Shown here piece by piece: positions 1 through 8,487 of a DNA stretch of 64,000 nucleotides (positions are counted from its first letter, which is position 1; every line of letters starts with the position of its first letter). The notes beneath the pieces were generated by a model. It had not been told where the DNA came from and made no database searches. It saw only the letters and a program-made list of their open reading frames with translations. Made by a program: the position numbers and the translations under genes. The stretch spans positions 1,589,579 through 1,653,578 of the forward strand of contig NZ_CP031841.1 in assembly GCF_003432385.1 (NCBI RefSeq), given 5' to 3'. Source of the stretch: Breoghania sp. L-A4. Its GTDB lineage: Bacteria > Pseudomonadota > Alphaproteobacteria > Rhizobiales > Stappiaceae.

Positions 1-231
1 GCCATCGGCGCGGCTCTGATCTTCTTCGGCGGGCTGTTCGTCTTCGACCGGGATCCGCTGCTGGCCGGCGCGCTTTGGGGATGCGCCATTGCCTGGCTCA
101 TCATCACGGCGCTGGTGCTCTCGACGCTGGGCGCCATTCTCAAGGCGGCGCTGTACATCTACGCGATCGAAGGCACCGTGCCGGACCAGTTCGACAGCGC
201 CATGATCCGCGACGCCTTCCGAAACGACTGA
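1..231 (+). CDS. C-terminal end of an integral membrane protein (partial)
   Basis: The open frame enters from the window edge and ends at TGA 229-231, giving the last 76 residues of a protein. They hold two hydrophobic segments (around residues 3-16 and 20-45), then a short polar tail with the sequence LYIYAIEGTVPDQFD. That tail resembles the C-terminus of DUF6159-type multi-pass membrane proteins, which commonly end in an ALY.YA..G.VP..FD pattern. This family call is from memory and is tentative. No function can be given. The start codon and most of the protein lie outside the window. The next gene, sodB, begins 309 bases downstream and has its own ribosome binding site, so the two need not be cotranscribed. 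Confidence 0.6.
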   Translation, partial: AIGAALIFFGGLFVFDRDPLLAGALWGCAIAWLIITALVLSTLGAILKAALYIYAIEGTVPDQFDSAMIRDAFRND

Positions 232-540
232 CGCGAGCGAAGCACCGTTCGGTCCGCCGAACGCGATGGCGCGCGATGGAACGCGGGCGGGGGGTCGGGC
301 GTTGGTCTGTCATGCGCGGCTTTCGCCGTCCATGCGGCCGCGGTCGGGCGGCGCCGGCGCATGTCGATGATCGCGATACGGTATCCGCTTCCGTGCTACG
401 GAGGGGAATATCTTTTCAACCCGCCGTCTCAGGCGTTGCCGTCGGGCGGCGGGATGCCTATTTTGCGCTTCGTAGCATTCACGAGGTCGCGCGTTTCCGT
501 GACCGAACTTCCGCATCACAAGCGGCCGAGGAGAAAACCC

Positions 541-1143
541 ATGGCTTTTGAACTTCCCGATCTTCCCTACGCCTATGACGCGCTCGGCCCCTACATGTCG
601 CAAGAAACGCTCGAGTATCACCACGACAAACACCACCAGGCCTATGTCACCAACGGCAACAAGCTGCTGGAAGGCTCGGGCCTTGAAGGCAAGAGCCTCG
701 AGGACGTCTGCCGCGAGAGCTTCGGCAAGAACGCCGGCCTGTTCAACAACGCCGCCCAGCACTACAACCACATTCACTTCTGGAAATGGATGAAGCCGAA
801 CGGCGGCGGCAGCTCGCTTCCCGGCGCGCTGGCCTCCAAGGTCGACAGCGACCTGGGCGGCTACGACAAGTTCAAGGCCGATTTCTGCGCCGCCGGCGCC
901 GGCCAGTTCGGCTCCGGCTGGGCATGGCTGGTTCTGAACAAGGACGGCAAGCTGGAGATCACCAAGACGCCGAACGGCGAGAACCCGCTGGTGCACGGCG
1001 GAACGCCGCTGCTGGGCTGCGATGTGTGGGAGCACTCCTATTACATCGATTACCGCAACGCGCGTCCGAAATACCTCGAGGCTTTCGTCGACAACCTGAT
1101 CAACTGGGACTATGTCGCCGAGCTGTTCGAAAAGGCGTCGTAA
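541..1143 (+). CDS. sodB: Superoxide dismutase, Fe type
   Basis: This 200-residue protein converts superoxide to peroxide and oxygen, probably in the cytoplasm because no signal peptide is visible. The expected metal ligands are present: His27 in the EYHHDKHH segment, His77 in YNHIHFW, and Asp161 and His165 in the family signature DVWEHSYYIDY. The glutamine at Q73 (NNAAQ), just before the second histidine, is typical of iron-dependent enzymes, although cambialistic use of Mn cannot be excluded. The frame stays open upstream to 361, but ATG 541 is chosen because GGAGAA lies at proper spacing and the protein then starts as in the family (MAFELPDLPY). Length matches the family norm. It appears monocistronic. 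Confidence 0.97.
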   Translation: MAFELPDLPYAYDALGPYMSQETLEYHHDKHHQAYVTNGNKLLEGSGLEGKSLEDVCRESFGKNAGLFNNAAQHYNHIHFWKWMKPNGGGSSLPGALASKVDSDLGGYDKFKADFCAAGAGQFGSGWAWLVLNKDGKLEITKTPNGENPLVHGGTPLLGCDVWEHSYYIDYRNARPKYLEAFVDNLINWDYVAELFEKAS

Positions 1144-1185
1144 TCCGGGCGATCGATTCCGTCATCCGTGATGGCGAAATGGAAA

Positions 1186-1209
1186 AAGGCGGGCCATCTG
1201 GTCCGCCTT
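1186..1209 (+). terminator. Possible terminator hairpin after sodB
   Basis: AAGGCGGGCC and GGTCCGCCTT form a near-perfect inverted repeat with a four-base loop, 43 bases after the sodB stop. There is an A-run before it but no T-run after it, so factor-independent termination on the plus strand is only plausible. Confidence 0.4.
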
Positions 1210-1218
1210 GAGCCTGAT

Positions 1219-1335
1219 GACAAAGCCGAGAAATCCCTCCTTCGTCATGGTCGGGCTTGTCCCGACCATCCATAAGCCATTGAAAACATGGATCTTCGGC
1301 ACAAGGCCGAGGATGACGATCGAGGGGTATGAGTG
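1219..1335. repeat. Dispersed intergenic repeat, family D (copy 1)
   Basis: About 115 bases recur almost unchanged at 33762-33868. Both copies contain the palindromic core GGTCGGGCTTGTCCCGACC and a second hairpin around CTCGGCAC/GGCCGAGG. Each copy lies downstream of a plus-strand gene. No coding potential is apparent. Confidence 0.75.
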
Positions 1336-1408
1336 TTGTTAGCGGTTTGAAGGCGGGGCCCCGGGCTCCGCCTTTTTCGTTGATGTGGGGTTTCCAGGCA
1401 CCTGGCGC

Positions 1409-1541
1409 CGATTCTTCGAGACGCCTGCTCGTGCAGCCTCCTCTGGATGGCGTCATTGTGTTGATTTTTTGGGAAATCCCCACCAATTCAACGTCATCCT
1501 GAGGAAGCCGCGCAAGCGACTGTCTCGAAGGATGGGCGGTC
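1409..1541. repeat. Paired palindromic repeat, family B (degenerate copy)
   Basis: A left arm beginning TTCTTCGAGACGCC and a right arm ending GTCTCGAAGGATGGGC face each other across an AT-rich spacer of roughly 45 bases. Better conserved copies of the same facing pair occur at 43095-43226, 51990-52136 and 55305-55443. The right arm is intact here and the left arm has drifted. The architecture is that of a bacterial interspersed mosaic element. Confidence 0.65.
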
Positions 1542-1591
1542 CATTGCGGCGCCAACACACCGGTCAGCGCCAACAGTGCCGCCGATGCGCC

Positions 1592-1945
1592 TCAGCCGCG
1601 CAGGCCCCGGGTGCAGCTGTTGGTGACGATGCGGGTGATGGCGCCGTCCATCTGGGCGCTCCAGTACTCGCATTCCGCGCGGCTCGGGAAACAGGCTTCA
1701 CGGGAAATGTTGCGGCTCTCGCCCGGAGCGATGAACAGGCGTCCGCCCGCGAGCCCGCGCCAGACGTTTTCGGGGCCGTATTTCCGTGACGCGATGCGGC
1801 AATCGTAGGCTGTGCCGTAGGCTTCGAAGACCTGACCGCTGCGTGCGTCGTAAAAGGTGTCCCGGCCGTTGCAGCCGCTCAAGACGGCTCCGGCCAGAAG
1901 CGCCACCGCGGCGGCGCGCATCATTGTGGTCGTGGTGTTTCGCAT
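1592..1945 (-). CDS. Small predicted lipoprotein, unknown function
   Basis: The protein has 117 residues and opens with a charged N-terminus (MRNTTTTMMR), a hydrophobic stretch and the lipobox LSGC, so it should be lipidated at Cys and anchored in the envelope. The mature part carries four further cysteines (YDCRI, EACF, AECEYW, NSCTR), enough for two disulfides. The frame is open from 2017, but start 1945 is preferred because AGGCGG precedes it and it places the signal peptide at the terminus. I do not recognise the family. It stands alone: sodB lies beyond a repeat on one side and a divergent small membrane protein gene on the other. Confidence 0.7.
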   Translation of the reverse strand: MRNTTTTMMRAAAVALLAGAVLSGCNGRDTFYDARSGQVFEAYGTAYDCRIASRKYGPENVWRGLAGGRLFIAPGESRNISREACFPSRAECEYWSAQMDGAITRIVTNSCTRGLRG

Positions 1946-2163
1946 TCTGTATCCGCCTGTTCGCTCGTGCATGGCCGGAGCATGCCGCGGCTCCGCCATG
2001 CTCCTGATATCCGCCAATGATTGCGATCATTCGGAGGCCAAAGCAAGGCGGCCGATTTGATCCATCTTAAAGACGCCGCCCGCCGCGCCGCTATCGTATG
2101 GTCACTCTCCGCCGCGCCCGGCTTGGCGTGCCGGGCGCGCGGAACCCAGCACAGGAGAAGACC

Positions 2164-2361
2164 ATGGCAGCGATTACCAGGAACATTGGAAGCCTCGACC
2201 GCATATTGCGCATCGTCGTCGGCATCGCACTGATTGTCTTCGCGCTCTACGGCCCCGCCGATATCGCGTGGAAGTGGATCGGCTGGATCGGCGTCGTGCC
2301 GATCGCCACCGCCGTGATCAACTGGTGTCCGCTCTATTCGATCCTTGGCATCAAGACCTGA
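2164..2361 (+). CDS. DUF2892 (YgaP transmembrane-like) small inner-membrane protein
   Basis: This 65-residue protein starts MAAITRNIGSLDRILRI and has two hydrophobic helices, about residues 15-32 and 38-55, ending in CPLYSILGIKT. The NIGSLDR..R N-terminus, the twin helices and the terminal W.P.Y...G are characteristic of DUF2892. That family also forms the membrane domain of rhodanese YgaP, where the cysteine near the end of helix two is conserved (C57 here). Start 2164 follows AGGAGAAGACC, and an upstream in-frame start at 2098 is rejected. No catalytic domain is attached. The role is unknown, and sulfur-related chemistry would be speculation from the YgaP link. Confidence 0.85.
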   Translation: MAAITRNIGSLDRILRIVVGIALIVFALYGPADIAWKWIGWIGVVPIATAVINWCPLYSILGIKT

Positions 2362-2480
2362 GGTCCTCCTGTCCGCCGGGAACCGCATGCTCTGGCGTCC
2401 GGCAAACCGCTTTTTAACCCCCGCCCAATATCCTGAGCGCAGTCTGCGCAATAGGGGCGTCGCCGCGACGGGCCGGGGTG

Positions 2481-3128
2481 ATGAAAATGCAAGGCACCGA
2501 CACTCTTAAGGTTCTCATGCTCGACGGCAGTCGAAGCTTCAGTGCGCTGATCAGCACGATGCTGCGTGGGATGGGCGTGCGCTCGCTGGCGGTTTTCGAC
2601 GATTCCGAAGCTGCGATTACGTTTCTGCGCGCCAACCCGGTCGATGTCATTCTCGTTGACGGGGCGCTTGCGAACGCCACCGCCTTCAAGTTTGCCATGG
2701 CCCTGCGTCAGGACAAGCAACAGTTTCGGCGCACGGTGCCGATGATCCTGCTGAGCGGTTCGGGCGGCACCCAGGTGGCGCGCAAAGCCGTGGAGTCGGG
2801 GTTTGACGCACTGCTGCCCAAACCCATCCGTGCGGTGCGGCTCTACGAACAGATGCTCAGCCTGATGCGGCGCCCCCGGGTCTACATACACGCGCGCATC
2901 GGCTACTGCGGTCCTGATCGGCGGCGCCCCGCCGCATCGGACTTCTCCGGAGCCAACCGGCGCGACGGCGAGACGTTTCAGGTCCACACCAAGAGCGGCC
3001 CCGTCTCGCTCGATCGGCTGGAGAAGCTGCAGGCCAAGAGCGCCGATCATCCCGACCTGGAGGTCCTGCTGGTGCGCGGCGTGACGATTCTTTCCGGCTA
3101 CAAGCTCAACGCGGCACTGGCCGCCTGA
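2481..3128 (+). CDS. Single-domain response regulator with C-terminal extension
   Basis: The first 125 residues form a CheY-like receiver: hydrophobic strand KVLMLDGS, the phosphoacceptor strand VDVILVDGAL, the switch serine in MILLSGSG, and the conserved lysine in LLPKPI. The usual acidic pair at the end of the first strand is reduced to Asp-Gly, which may weaken Mg2+ binding. The remaining 90 residues include YIHARIGYCGPDRRRP, a segment that recurs in standalone Hyphomicrobiales receivers. No DNA-binding or enzymatic output domain is visible, so it probably acts by protein contact. Its partner kinase is not adjacent. GTG 2478, ATG 2481 and ATG 2487 are all possible starts. Confidence 0.85.
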   Translation: MKMQGTDTLKVLMLDGSRSFSALISTMLRGMGVRSLAVFDDSEAAITFLRANPVDVILVDGALANATAFKFAMALRQDKQQFRRTVPMILLSGSGGTQVARKAVESGFDALLPKPIRAVRLYEQMLSLMRRPRVYIHARIGYCGPDRRRPAASDFSGANRRDGETFQVHTKSGPVSLDRLEKLQAKSADHPDLEVLLVRGVTILSGYKLNAALAA

Positions 3129-3135
3129 TTCCGGT

Positions 3136-3480
3136 TCACCCCAGAGCCGCCACGCTGTCCTTGGGCGCCTCGGCGCGTTCATTCATGCCATAGTCGCGCA
3201 GCACCGAGGCCACGCGCAGCCGGTAGCCGCTGAAAACACCACCGCGGCCGGCGGCTTGCGCGGAACGGTGCTCCGCCGTCTCCCGCCAGGCGCGCACGGC
3301 CTCCTCGTCGCGCCAGAACGACAGCGACAGCATCTTACCCGGCGTCGTCAGGCTTTCGAACCGCTCCACTGAAATGAACCCGTCCATGGATTCCAGCAGC
3401 GGCTTCAGCTCCATCGCGAGATCGAGATAGCTCTGCTTGCGGCCCGAGGCGGGTTCGACTTCGAAGATGATGGCGATCAT
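3136..3480 (-). CDS. Antibiotic biosynthesis monooxygenase (ABM) domain protein
   Basis: This is a compact 114-residue alpha/beta-barrel type protein. It begins [15 protein letters not shown] and contains [35 protein letters not shown], which is the ABM/YdhR-like pattern. Members are small cofactor-free monooxygenases or haem or quinone handlers; the substrate here is unknown. It overlaps the upstream NIPSNAP gene by four bases (3477-3480), so the two are translationally coupled and probably work together. A divergent ArsR-type gene likely controls the pair. The 3' end abuts the receiver gene in convergent orientation with only seven bases between stops. Confidence 0.85.
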   Translation of the reverse strand: MIAIIFEVEPASGRKQSYLDLAMELKPLLESMDGFISVERFESLTTPGKMLSLSFWRDEEAVRAWRETAEHRSAQAAGRGGVFSGYRLRVASVLRDYGMNERAEAPKDSVAALG

Positions 3481-3806
3481 CGGCGCATGTCCTGTGTGGT
3501 GCCCTCGACGGGGGTAAGAAATGTGCGCTCCTCGCGCAGGATAAACCGTTTGTCCCGCGCGAATTCGAAATTCGCGCGGCCCTGCGGGTCCTGCTTCAGT
3601 CGCGTGCGATAACGCTCATATTCGGCCAGGGAGGCAAAGGAGATCAAGCCGTGGGCGATGTCGTTGCTGCCTTCTTCGGGCAGGAAGTAACCGATCAGGT
3701 CGCCGCCGCAAGCGGGAATGATGGTGCCCCAGTTCTCCGCATAGGTCTCGAACGCGGCGCGCTGGAACGGGTCGATCTGGTAACGGATGAAGCAGGTGAT
3801 GGTCAC
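3477..3806 (-). CDS. NIPSNAP family protein
   Basis: The 109 residues match the NIPSNAP fold (dimeric alpha/beta-barrel, same superfamily as ABM). It opens with [20 protein letters not shown], continues with a central [20 protein letters not shown], and has the arginine-rich helix [15 protein letters not shown] near the C-terminus. The biochemical role of bacterial NIPSNAPs is not established. It is the first gene of a two-gene unit with the ABM protein, whose start overlaps this stop. The 121-base gap to the divergent ArsR-like gene should hold both promoters. The pairing of two small barrels under one repressor suggests a response to a metabolite or oxidised compound, which is inference only. 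Confidence 0.85.
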   Translation of the reverse strand: MTITCFIRYQIDPFQRAAFETYAENWGTIIPACGGDLIGYFLPEEGSNDIAHGLISFASLAEYERYRTRLKQDPQGRANFEFARDKRFILREERTFLTPVEGTTQDMRR

Positions 3807-3909
3807 GATATGTCTCCGGTGGGCAGTGTTTTCACGCGTGCACGGGCGGGAGAGTGACGCCCCGCTTCATGCCGTCGGGACACCCTAGCGTCTTGCCGCA
3901 CGACAATGC

Positions 3910-3925
3910 TTCGACTATCATCGAA
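3910..3925. promoter_or_regulatory. Candidate operator in divergent promoter
   Basis: The inverted repeat TTCGA-N6-TCGAA ends two bases before the ATG of the ArsR-like gene. It lies in the only shared promoter space between that gene and the NIPSNAP/ABM pair. A winged-helix dimer could bind here and repress both directions. The evidence is symmetry and position only. Confidence 0.35.
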
Positions 3926-3927
3926 CC

Positions 3928-4653
3928 ATGAAAACAGGCCCCGATATTGCGCGGATCGCGTCGCTGATCGGCGACCCCGCCCGCGCCAACATCCTCACCG
4001 CCCTGATGGGCGGCCAGGCGTTGACCGCCAGCGAGCTGGCGCTTGAGGCTGGCGTGTCCCTGCCCACGGCGAGCTCGCACCTTTCAAAATTGCTCGACGG
4101 CGATCTCGTCAGGGTGACGAAGCAGGGGCGCCATCGGTACTTCAGATTGGCGAATCCAGATGTCGCCCATGTGCTGGAAACCATCATGGGGCTGGCGGCG
4201 CGCGCAGGCCACGCACGGGTGCGCACCGGTCCGCGCGAACCCGCGATGCGCAAGGCGCGCATGTGCTACGACCATCTGGCGGGGGACATGGGCGTGCGCA
4301 TTCTGGAAAGTCTTCTTCAGCGCGGCTTTGTCGGCGGCGGCGAGAGTGATCTGGTCCTGACGGCGCCGGGAGCCCGGTTCTGCGAAGAACTCGGGATCGG
4401 GACCGACGGGCTTGCGGTTGAACGCCGTCCGATGTGCCGCGCGTGCCTGGACTGGAGCGTCCGCCGGCATCATCTGGCGGGAGGACTCGGGGCGGCGCTT
4501 GCCCGGAAGGTCTTTGATTTGGGATGGGCGTCACGCGTCGAGGGCGGCAGGGCCGTCATCTTCACCGCTATGGGTGAGGCAGCTTTCCAGGCGCATTTCC
4601 CGCTGGACGTGCCGCTCGCCGTTACCCACGCACGAGACGGGCTGCCCGCGTAA
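3928..4653 (+). CDS. ArsR-type winged-helix transcriptional regulator
   Basis: Residues 5-85 form an ArsR helix-turn-helix: IARIASLIGDPARANIL, ALTASELALEAGVSLPTASSHLSKL as the recognition region, and the wing VTKQGRHRYFRL. The rest, to residue 241, is a long C-terminal domain with a cysteine pair in RRPMCRACLDWS. This matches a common ArsR subgroup whose members carry that CRACLDWS-like motif and regulate adjacent oxidoreductase or transport genes. The inducer is unknown; the two cysteines could sense metal or redox state. It is divergent from the NIPSNAP/ABM operon, its most likely target. It is convergent with the next minus-strand gene, with a perfect hairpin between them. Confidence 0.88.
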   Translation: MKTGPDIARIASLIGDPARANILTALMGGQALTASELALEAGVSLPTASSHLSKLLDGDLVRVTKQGRHRYFRLANPDVAHVLETIMGLAARAGHARVRTGPREPAMRKARMCYDHLAGDMGVRILESLLQRGFVGGGESDLVLTAPGARFCEELGIGTDGLAVERRPMCRACLDWSVRRHHLAGGLGAALARKVFDLGWASRVEGGRAVIFTAMGEAAFQAHFPLDVPLAVTHARDGLPA

Positions 4654-4665
4654 CGTCTGTATTGA

Positions 4666-4712
4666 CGGGCATGTCCTCGATATCTCACACGGAGATATCG
4701 AGGACATGCCCG
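4666..4712. terminator. Perfect 20-bp stem hairpin between convergent genes
   Basis: Arms 4666-4685 and 4693-4712 are exact reverse complements of 20 bases around a seven-base loop. The structure lies 12 bases after the ArsR stop and contains the last codons and stop (4685-4687) of the minus-strand gene. Neither side has a T-run. It may act as a bidirectional terminator or 3' stabiliser. Confidence 0.6.
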
Positions 4713-5155
4713 GGCTGGCCGGGTGGCGGCTGGAAGCGTTGTGGCGTGACGCCTGATCCATCGCCGCGGGACTCCAGCGCGGTCGCTCGGTTCGTTTCCA
4801 AACCCGGCGGGCGTGCGCCGTCCGCAGCCCCCGGTCCGCCGGCTGGGGCCGCTCCGGGGGCGTCGCCGGACCTCAAGCGGTCCTTGTCACGTTCCGGTTC
4901 GACCTTGGACCCCGACTGCACCTGGCGCATCTTCGTCTCGAGCTGCTGGATCTGCTCGTCGAGCTTCTTCTTGTCGCCTTCGCAGGTGGCGCACTGCTTT
5001 TCGCTGCGCGCCGACAGGATCTCGGCCTTGAGCTGCTGGACCTCTTTCGACGCCTCCTCCGATCCGCCGGACTTGCCGGAGGCTGAGGGAGAAAACAGCG
5101 ATGCCGAAAGGGCCACGACCATTGTTCCTGTTCCGGTTGAGCATGACGGCGTCAT
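4685..5155 (-). CDS. Putative secreted protein with coiled-coil region
   Basis: The 156 residues begin with a non-classical but hydrophobic leader (MTPSCSTGTGTMVVALSASLF). A charged stretch follows with heptad character, about residues 36-80, rich in K/E/Q/L with CATCEGDKKKLDEQ in the middle. The tail is proline/glycine-rich and disordered. The two cysteines in CATC could form a redox pair or bind metal. I do not recognise a family. The last seven codons lie inside the perfect hairpin shared with the convergent ArsR gene, so the tail sequence may be dictated by the hairpin. An internal ATG at residue 12 could also be the start. Confidence 0.6.
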   Translation of the reverse strand: MTPSCSTGTGTMVVALSASLFSPSASGKSGGSEEASKEVQQLKAEILSARSEKQCATCEGDKKKLDEQIQQLETKMRQVQSGSKVEPERDKDRLRSGDAPGAAPAGGPGAADGARPPGLETNRATALESRGDGSGVTPQRFQPPPGQPGHVLDISV

Positions 5156-5459
5156 GCGAGAGCGGGGCGCACTGCGGGAAACTATGCGGCCGCAACCTTA
5201 ATGGATACTTCCGCGATTGGCGGAAAGCCTCGGGTTCACGCACATGTGAGGCGGCGTGAGCGCCCGCCGGCCGGGTGCCGTCGCCGCTGCGTCATCCGAT
5301 CACACCGCGTTCGACCCTCGTGGCATGGCGTTTGCTGGGCATAGGCCTTACATCGGATAGGGCGGATGCGCTGGCCGGCACCCGAAGCTGTGAGGCTGCG
5401 GCCAACCCCATGCGTATTCGGGTGCGATCTTGCAGTGCTACTTTTAGAGGCGCGCGTAA
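5156..5459. other. Intergenic, about 300 bases, no gene seen
   Basis: This divergent spacer lies between the coiled-coil protein and parA. Short frames here show no family features. It should contain the promoters of both neighbours, but I could not pick convincing -35/-10 boxes. Confidence 0.5.
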
Positions 5460-6101
5460 ATGACAGGCAAAATCATCACCATTGCTCAACAAAAGGGCGG
5501 GTCCGGAAAGACAACCCTTGCCGCTCATCTCGCCATTGCGCTGGGGAAGGGACGTGGAATTTCCGTGGCGATGCTCGATATCGACCCGCAGGGCAGCCTC
5601 GGAGAATGGCTGGAGGCGCGCGAGCAGCTTCTGGGCGAAGACGCCACGGGACTGGAGTTCCGCACCGCGTCGGGCTGGGGCGCGCGACGCGAGGCGCGCA
5701 GCCTGGCGCGCGATTATGACTTCGTGCTGCTGGACACGCCGCCGAAATCCGACCGCGACGTGCGCCCGGCGATCGAGGCGGCGGATCTCGTCGCCATCCC
5801 GGTGCAGCCATCGCCCGTCGATGTCTGGGCCAGTCAGATGACGCTGGACATGGCCGCCCATGAGGACGTGCCCGCCATCCTGGTGATGAACCGCGTGCCG
5901 CCGCGCGCCCTGCTGACCGGCGAAATGGCCGCGGCGTTGGATGCGCTGGGCTCGAAAACCGCCAAGGCGCGGCTGGGCAACCGTATCGCCTTCGCCGCCT
6001 CAATGGGCGAGGGCCGCACGGCGAGCGAGACCGAACCCAACGGCAAGGCGGCAGAAGAAGTCGATGCCCTTGTCAAGGAACTGAAGAAGCTGATGAAATA
6101 G
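5460..6101 (+). CDS. ParA/MinD-type P-loop ATPase, orphan
   Basis: This is a 213-residue ATPase of the ParA superfamily. The deviant Walker A motif QQKGGSGKTTL is at residues 10-20 with the signature lysine, Walker A' is in LDIDPQGS, and Walker B is in FVLLDTPPKS. Such proteins form nucleotide-dependent dimers that position cargo on the nucleoid or membrane. There is no N-terminal DNA-binding domain, no parB, and no parS-like site next to it, so this is not a chromosome or plasmid partition locus. Orphan ParAs in alphaproteobacteria place chemotaxis clusters, polysaccharide machinery or other complexes; the cargo here is unknown. It is a single gene with its own terminator. Confidence 0.9.
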   Translation: MTGKIITIAQQKGGSGKTTLAAHLAIALGKGRGISVAMLDIDPQGSLGEWLEAREQLLGEDATGLEFRTASGWGARREARSLARDYDFVLLDTPPKSDRDVRPAIEAADLVAIPVQPSPVDVWASQMTLDMAAHEDVPAILVMNRVPPRALLTGEMAAALDALGSKTAKARLGNRIAFAASMGEGRTASETEPNGKAAEEVDALVKELKKLMK

Positions 6102-6125
6102 GGCCTGAGCGCTCCGCTCAGGCCC
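6101..6125. terminator. Terminator hairpin after parA
   Basis: GGGCCTGAGCG and CGCTCAGGCCC form a perfect 11-base stem around CTC, starting on the last base of the parA stop codon. The convergent oligopeptidase gene ends 20 bases further on, so it can serve both strands. No T-run. Confidence 0.65.
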
Positions 6126-6145
6126 TGACCGGTCCAGTGCGCCGA

Positions 6146-8231
6146 CTACGCCTTTCCCGCCACCTTCAGCGCAAACGCCCAGTTGAAGGCGACCTCCTTG
6201 AGCCGGTCGAAGCGGCCCGAGGCGCCGCCGTGGCCGGCGTCCATGTTGGTCTTCAAAAGCAGCGGCGCGTCATTGGTGCGGGTTGCGCGCAGTTTCGCCA
6301 CCCATTTGGCCGGCTCCCAGTAGGTGACGCGCGGATCGGTCAGCCCGCCCACCGCCAGGATCGGCGGATAGGTCTGCGCGCCGACGTTGTCGTAGGGCGA
6401 ATAGGAGGCAATAAAGCGGTAGGCCTCCTCGTCGTCGATCGGATTGCCCATTCCGGCCACTCGGGCGGGGTCAGCGGCAGGGTGTCGTCGAGCATCGTGT
6501 TGAGCACGTCGACGAAGGGCACCTCGGCGACGATGCCGGCGAACAGCTCGGGATCCATGTTGGCGACCGCGCCCATCAGCATGCCGCCGGCCGAGCCGCC
6601 GTGGCCGACGATCTTGCCGCGCGCGGTGAACGTCTCGTCGCACAGATACTGGCCCGCCGAGAGGAAATCCCGGAACGTGTTGGCCTTCTTTTCGCGGCGG
6701 CCTTCGGCGTACCAGCGAAAGCCCTTCTCCTTGCCGCCGCGGATGTGGGCGATGGCATAGACGAAGCCGCGGTTGACCAGCGACAGCGCATTGGTGGAGA
6801 AACTCGCCGGCATCGCCATTCCGTAGGAGCCGTAGCCGTAGAGCAGACACGGCGCGGAGCCGTCCAGCGGCGTGTCCTTTGCATAGAGCAGCGACACCGG
6901 CACCAGCTCGCCGTCGTGTGAGGGCGCCATCACCCGGCGGGTGACATAGGCCTCCGGATCATGCCCGCTGGGCACTTCCTGCTCCTTGCGCAATACCCGC
7001 TCGCGCGTCTCCATGTCGTAATCATAGACGCGCGCGGGCGTTGTCATGGAGGAATAGGTAAAGCGGATCAAGGCCGTGTCGAACTCATAACCGTCCGAGA
7101 TGCCGAGCGAATAGGCTTCCTCGTCGAAGCTGATGCTGTGCTCATCGCCGTCGGAAAGCCGCCGGATGACGCCACGCGGCAGACCGTCCTCGCGCTCCAG
7201 CCGCACCATGTGGTCGGCGAACAGCGTCAGCGACAGGATCAGCCGGCCCTCGCGGTGGGGCACCAGGTCCTTCCAGTTCGCGCGCGCCGGATCGCCCAGC
7301 GAAGCCGTGACGATCTTGAAATCCTCCGCGCCGTCGGCATTGGTGAGGATGTACAGCAGGCCGTTGTGGTGCTCGACGGAATACTCCTGCGCGACCAGCC
7401 GCGGCGCGACCAGCCGCGGAGCGCTCTCGGGCGCGTCGGCGTCGATCAGATGGACCTCGGACGTCTGGTGATCGTGGCAGTCGATGGTGATGAACTTGCC
7501 CGACTGCGTCTTGCCGACGCCGACGAAGAACCCCGCGTCCGCCTCCTCGTAGACGCAGACGTCGTCCGCCGGGCTGGTGCCGACAACATGGCGGAAAACC
7601 TTCGACGGACGATGGTTGTCGTCCAGCCACACGTAGAACAGCGTCTTGCCGTCGTTGGCCCAGACGCAGCCGCCGGCCGTCTCCGCGATCTCGTCGGCGA
7701 GATCCTGCCCTGTCTCCGTGTCGCGCAGCCGCAGCGTGAAATACTCCGAGCCCTTCTCGTCCGCCGCCCAGGCCATCAGCTTGTGGTCGGGTGAATGGTC
7801 GGCGCCGGCCAGACGGAAATAGGTCTTGCCTTCGGCGAGCTGGTTGGCGTCGATGAGCACCCGCTCCTCGCCGCCGCCGTCGCGCGCCGTGCGCACGATG
7901 CGCGGGTGCTCCGCGCCTTCCTCATAGCGGATCGCGTAGGCAAAGGCGCCGTCGGGCGCGGGCACGGAACTGTCGTCCTGCTTGATGCGGCCCTTGAGCT
8001 CCGCAAACAACACCTCCTGCAGCGCCGCCGTATCCTCCATCTCGGCCTGCGTGAAGGCGTTCTCGGCGTCGAGATAGGCTTCGATGTCGTCGGCCAGCGC
8101 GGGGCGCCCGTCGCGCATCACCTCGCGCCAGTTGTCGGCGCGGATCCACGCGTAGTCGTCGGTTTTGGAAATGCCGTGATGAACGGCGGTGCGGGTGCGC
8201 TTTGCAGCGATCGGGGGAGGATCTGTATCAT
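6146..8231 (-). CDS. ptrB: Oligopeptidase B (S9A prolyl oligopeptidase family), frameshifted twice in this sequence
   Basis: This serine peptidase cleaves short peptides after basic residues. A beta-propeller domain (about residues 80-400) precedes an alpha/beta-hydrolase domain with the nucleophile motif GHGGSAGG, the segment LYGYGSYG, and the terminal NMDAGHGG with the catalytic His. Two breaks interrupt it. Near 6447-6449 (minus strand) the reading ...PPEWPEW must gain one G to continue as GNPIDDEEAYRFIASYSPYDNV. Near 8213-8217 one extra C joins ATG 8231 (after GGGAGG) to the conserved PPIAAKR and TDDYAWIRADNW. With both repairs the protein is about 695 residues, the family norm. I read both as assembly homopolymer errors; a true pseudogene is the alternative. 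It is convergent with parA. Confidence 0.9.
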
Positions 8232-8487
8232 GCCTCCCGAAATAGGCCGGGACGCGATCGCGTTCAATCCCAATCCGCGCTTTGGGCTCTTCCGGCGAAC
8301 CGGTCCGCCGGCGTCTCTCGTCTCCGTTGATGCCATCCGCCTCGCTGAAAGCGGCCCATTCCGGGGATCGTTAAAATTTGACAGGCGCGATTCAGGGAAT
8401 TGAAGGCGCCCGTCGGCTATGTGGTGAACCGATAAGAACTCTCACGGATGTCACAACGTGCGCGACACTCAGAAGGCGGATGCAACC

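Noticed and set aside
1100-1573. Minus-strand frames across repeat DNA, and similar frames at 10.3-11.6, 13.4-14.0, 33.1-33.9 and 49.3-49.9 kb
   Set aside because: They translate the dispersed repeats, giving related nonsense peptides at each copy.
6340-8121. Truncated, inactive S9 peptidase pseudogene
   Set aside because: Both ends are recovered in full by adding one base each, including the catalytic histidine region, and the same error type recurs in many intact-looking genes.
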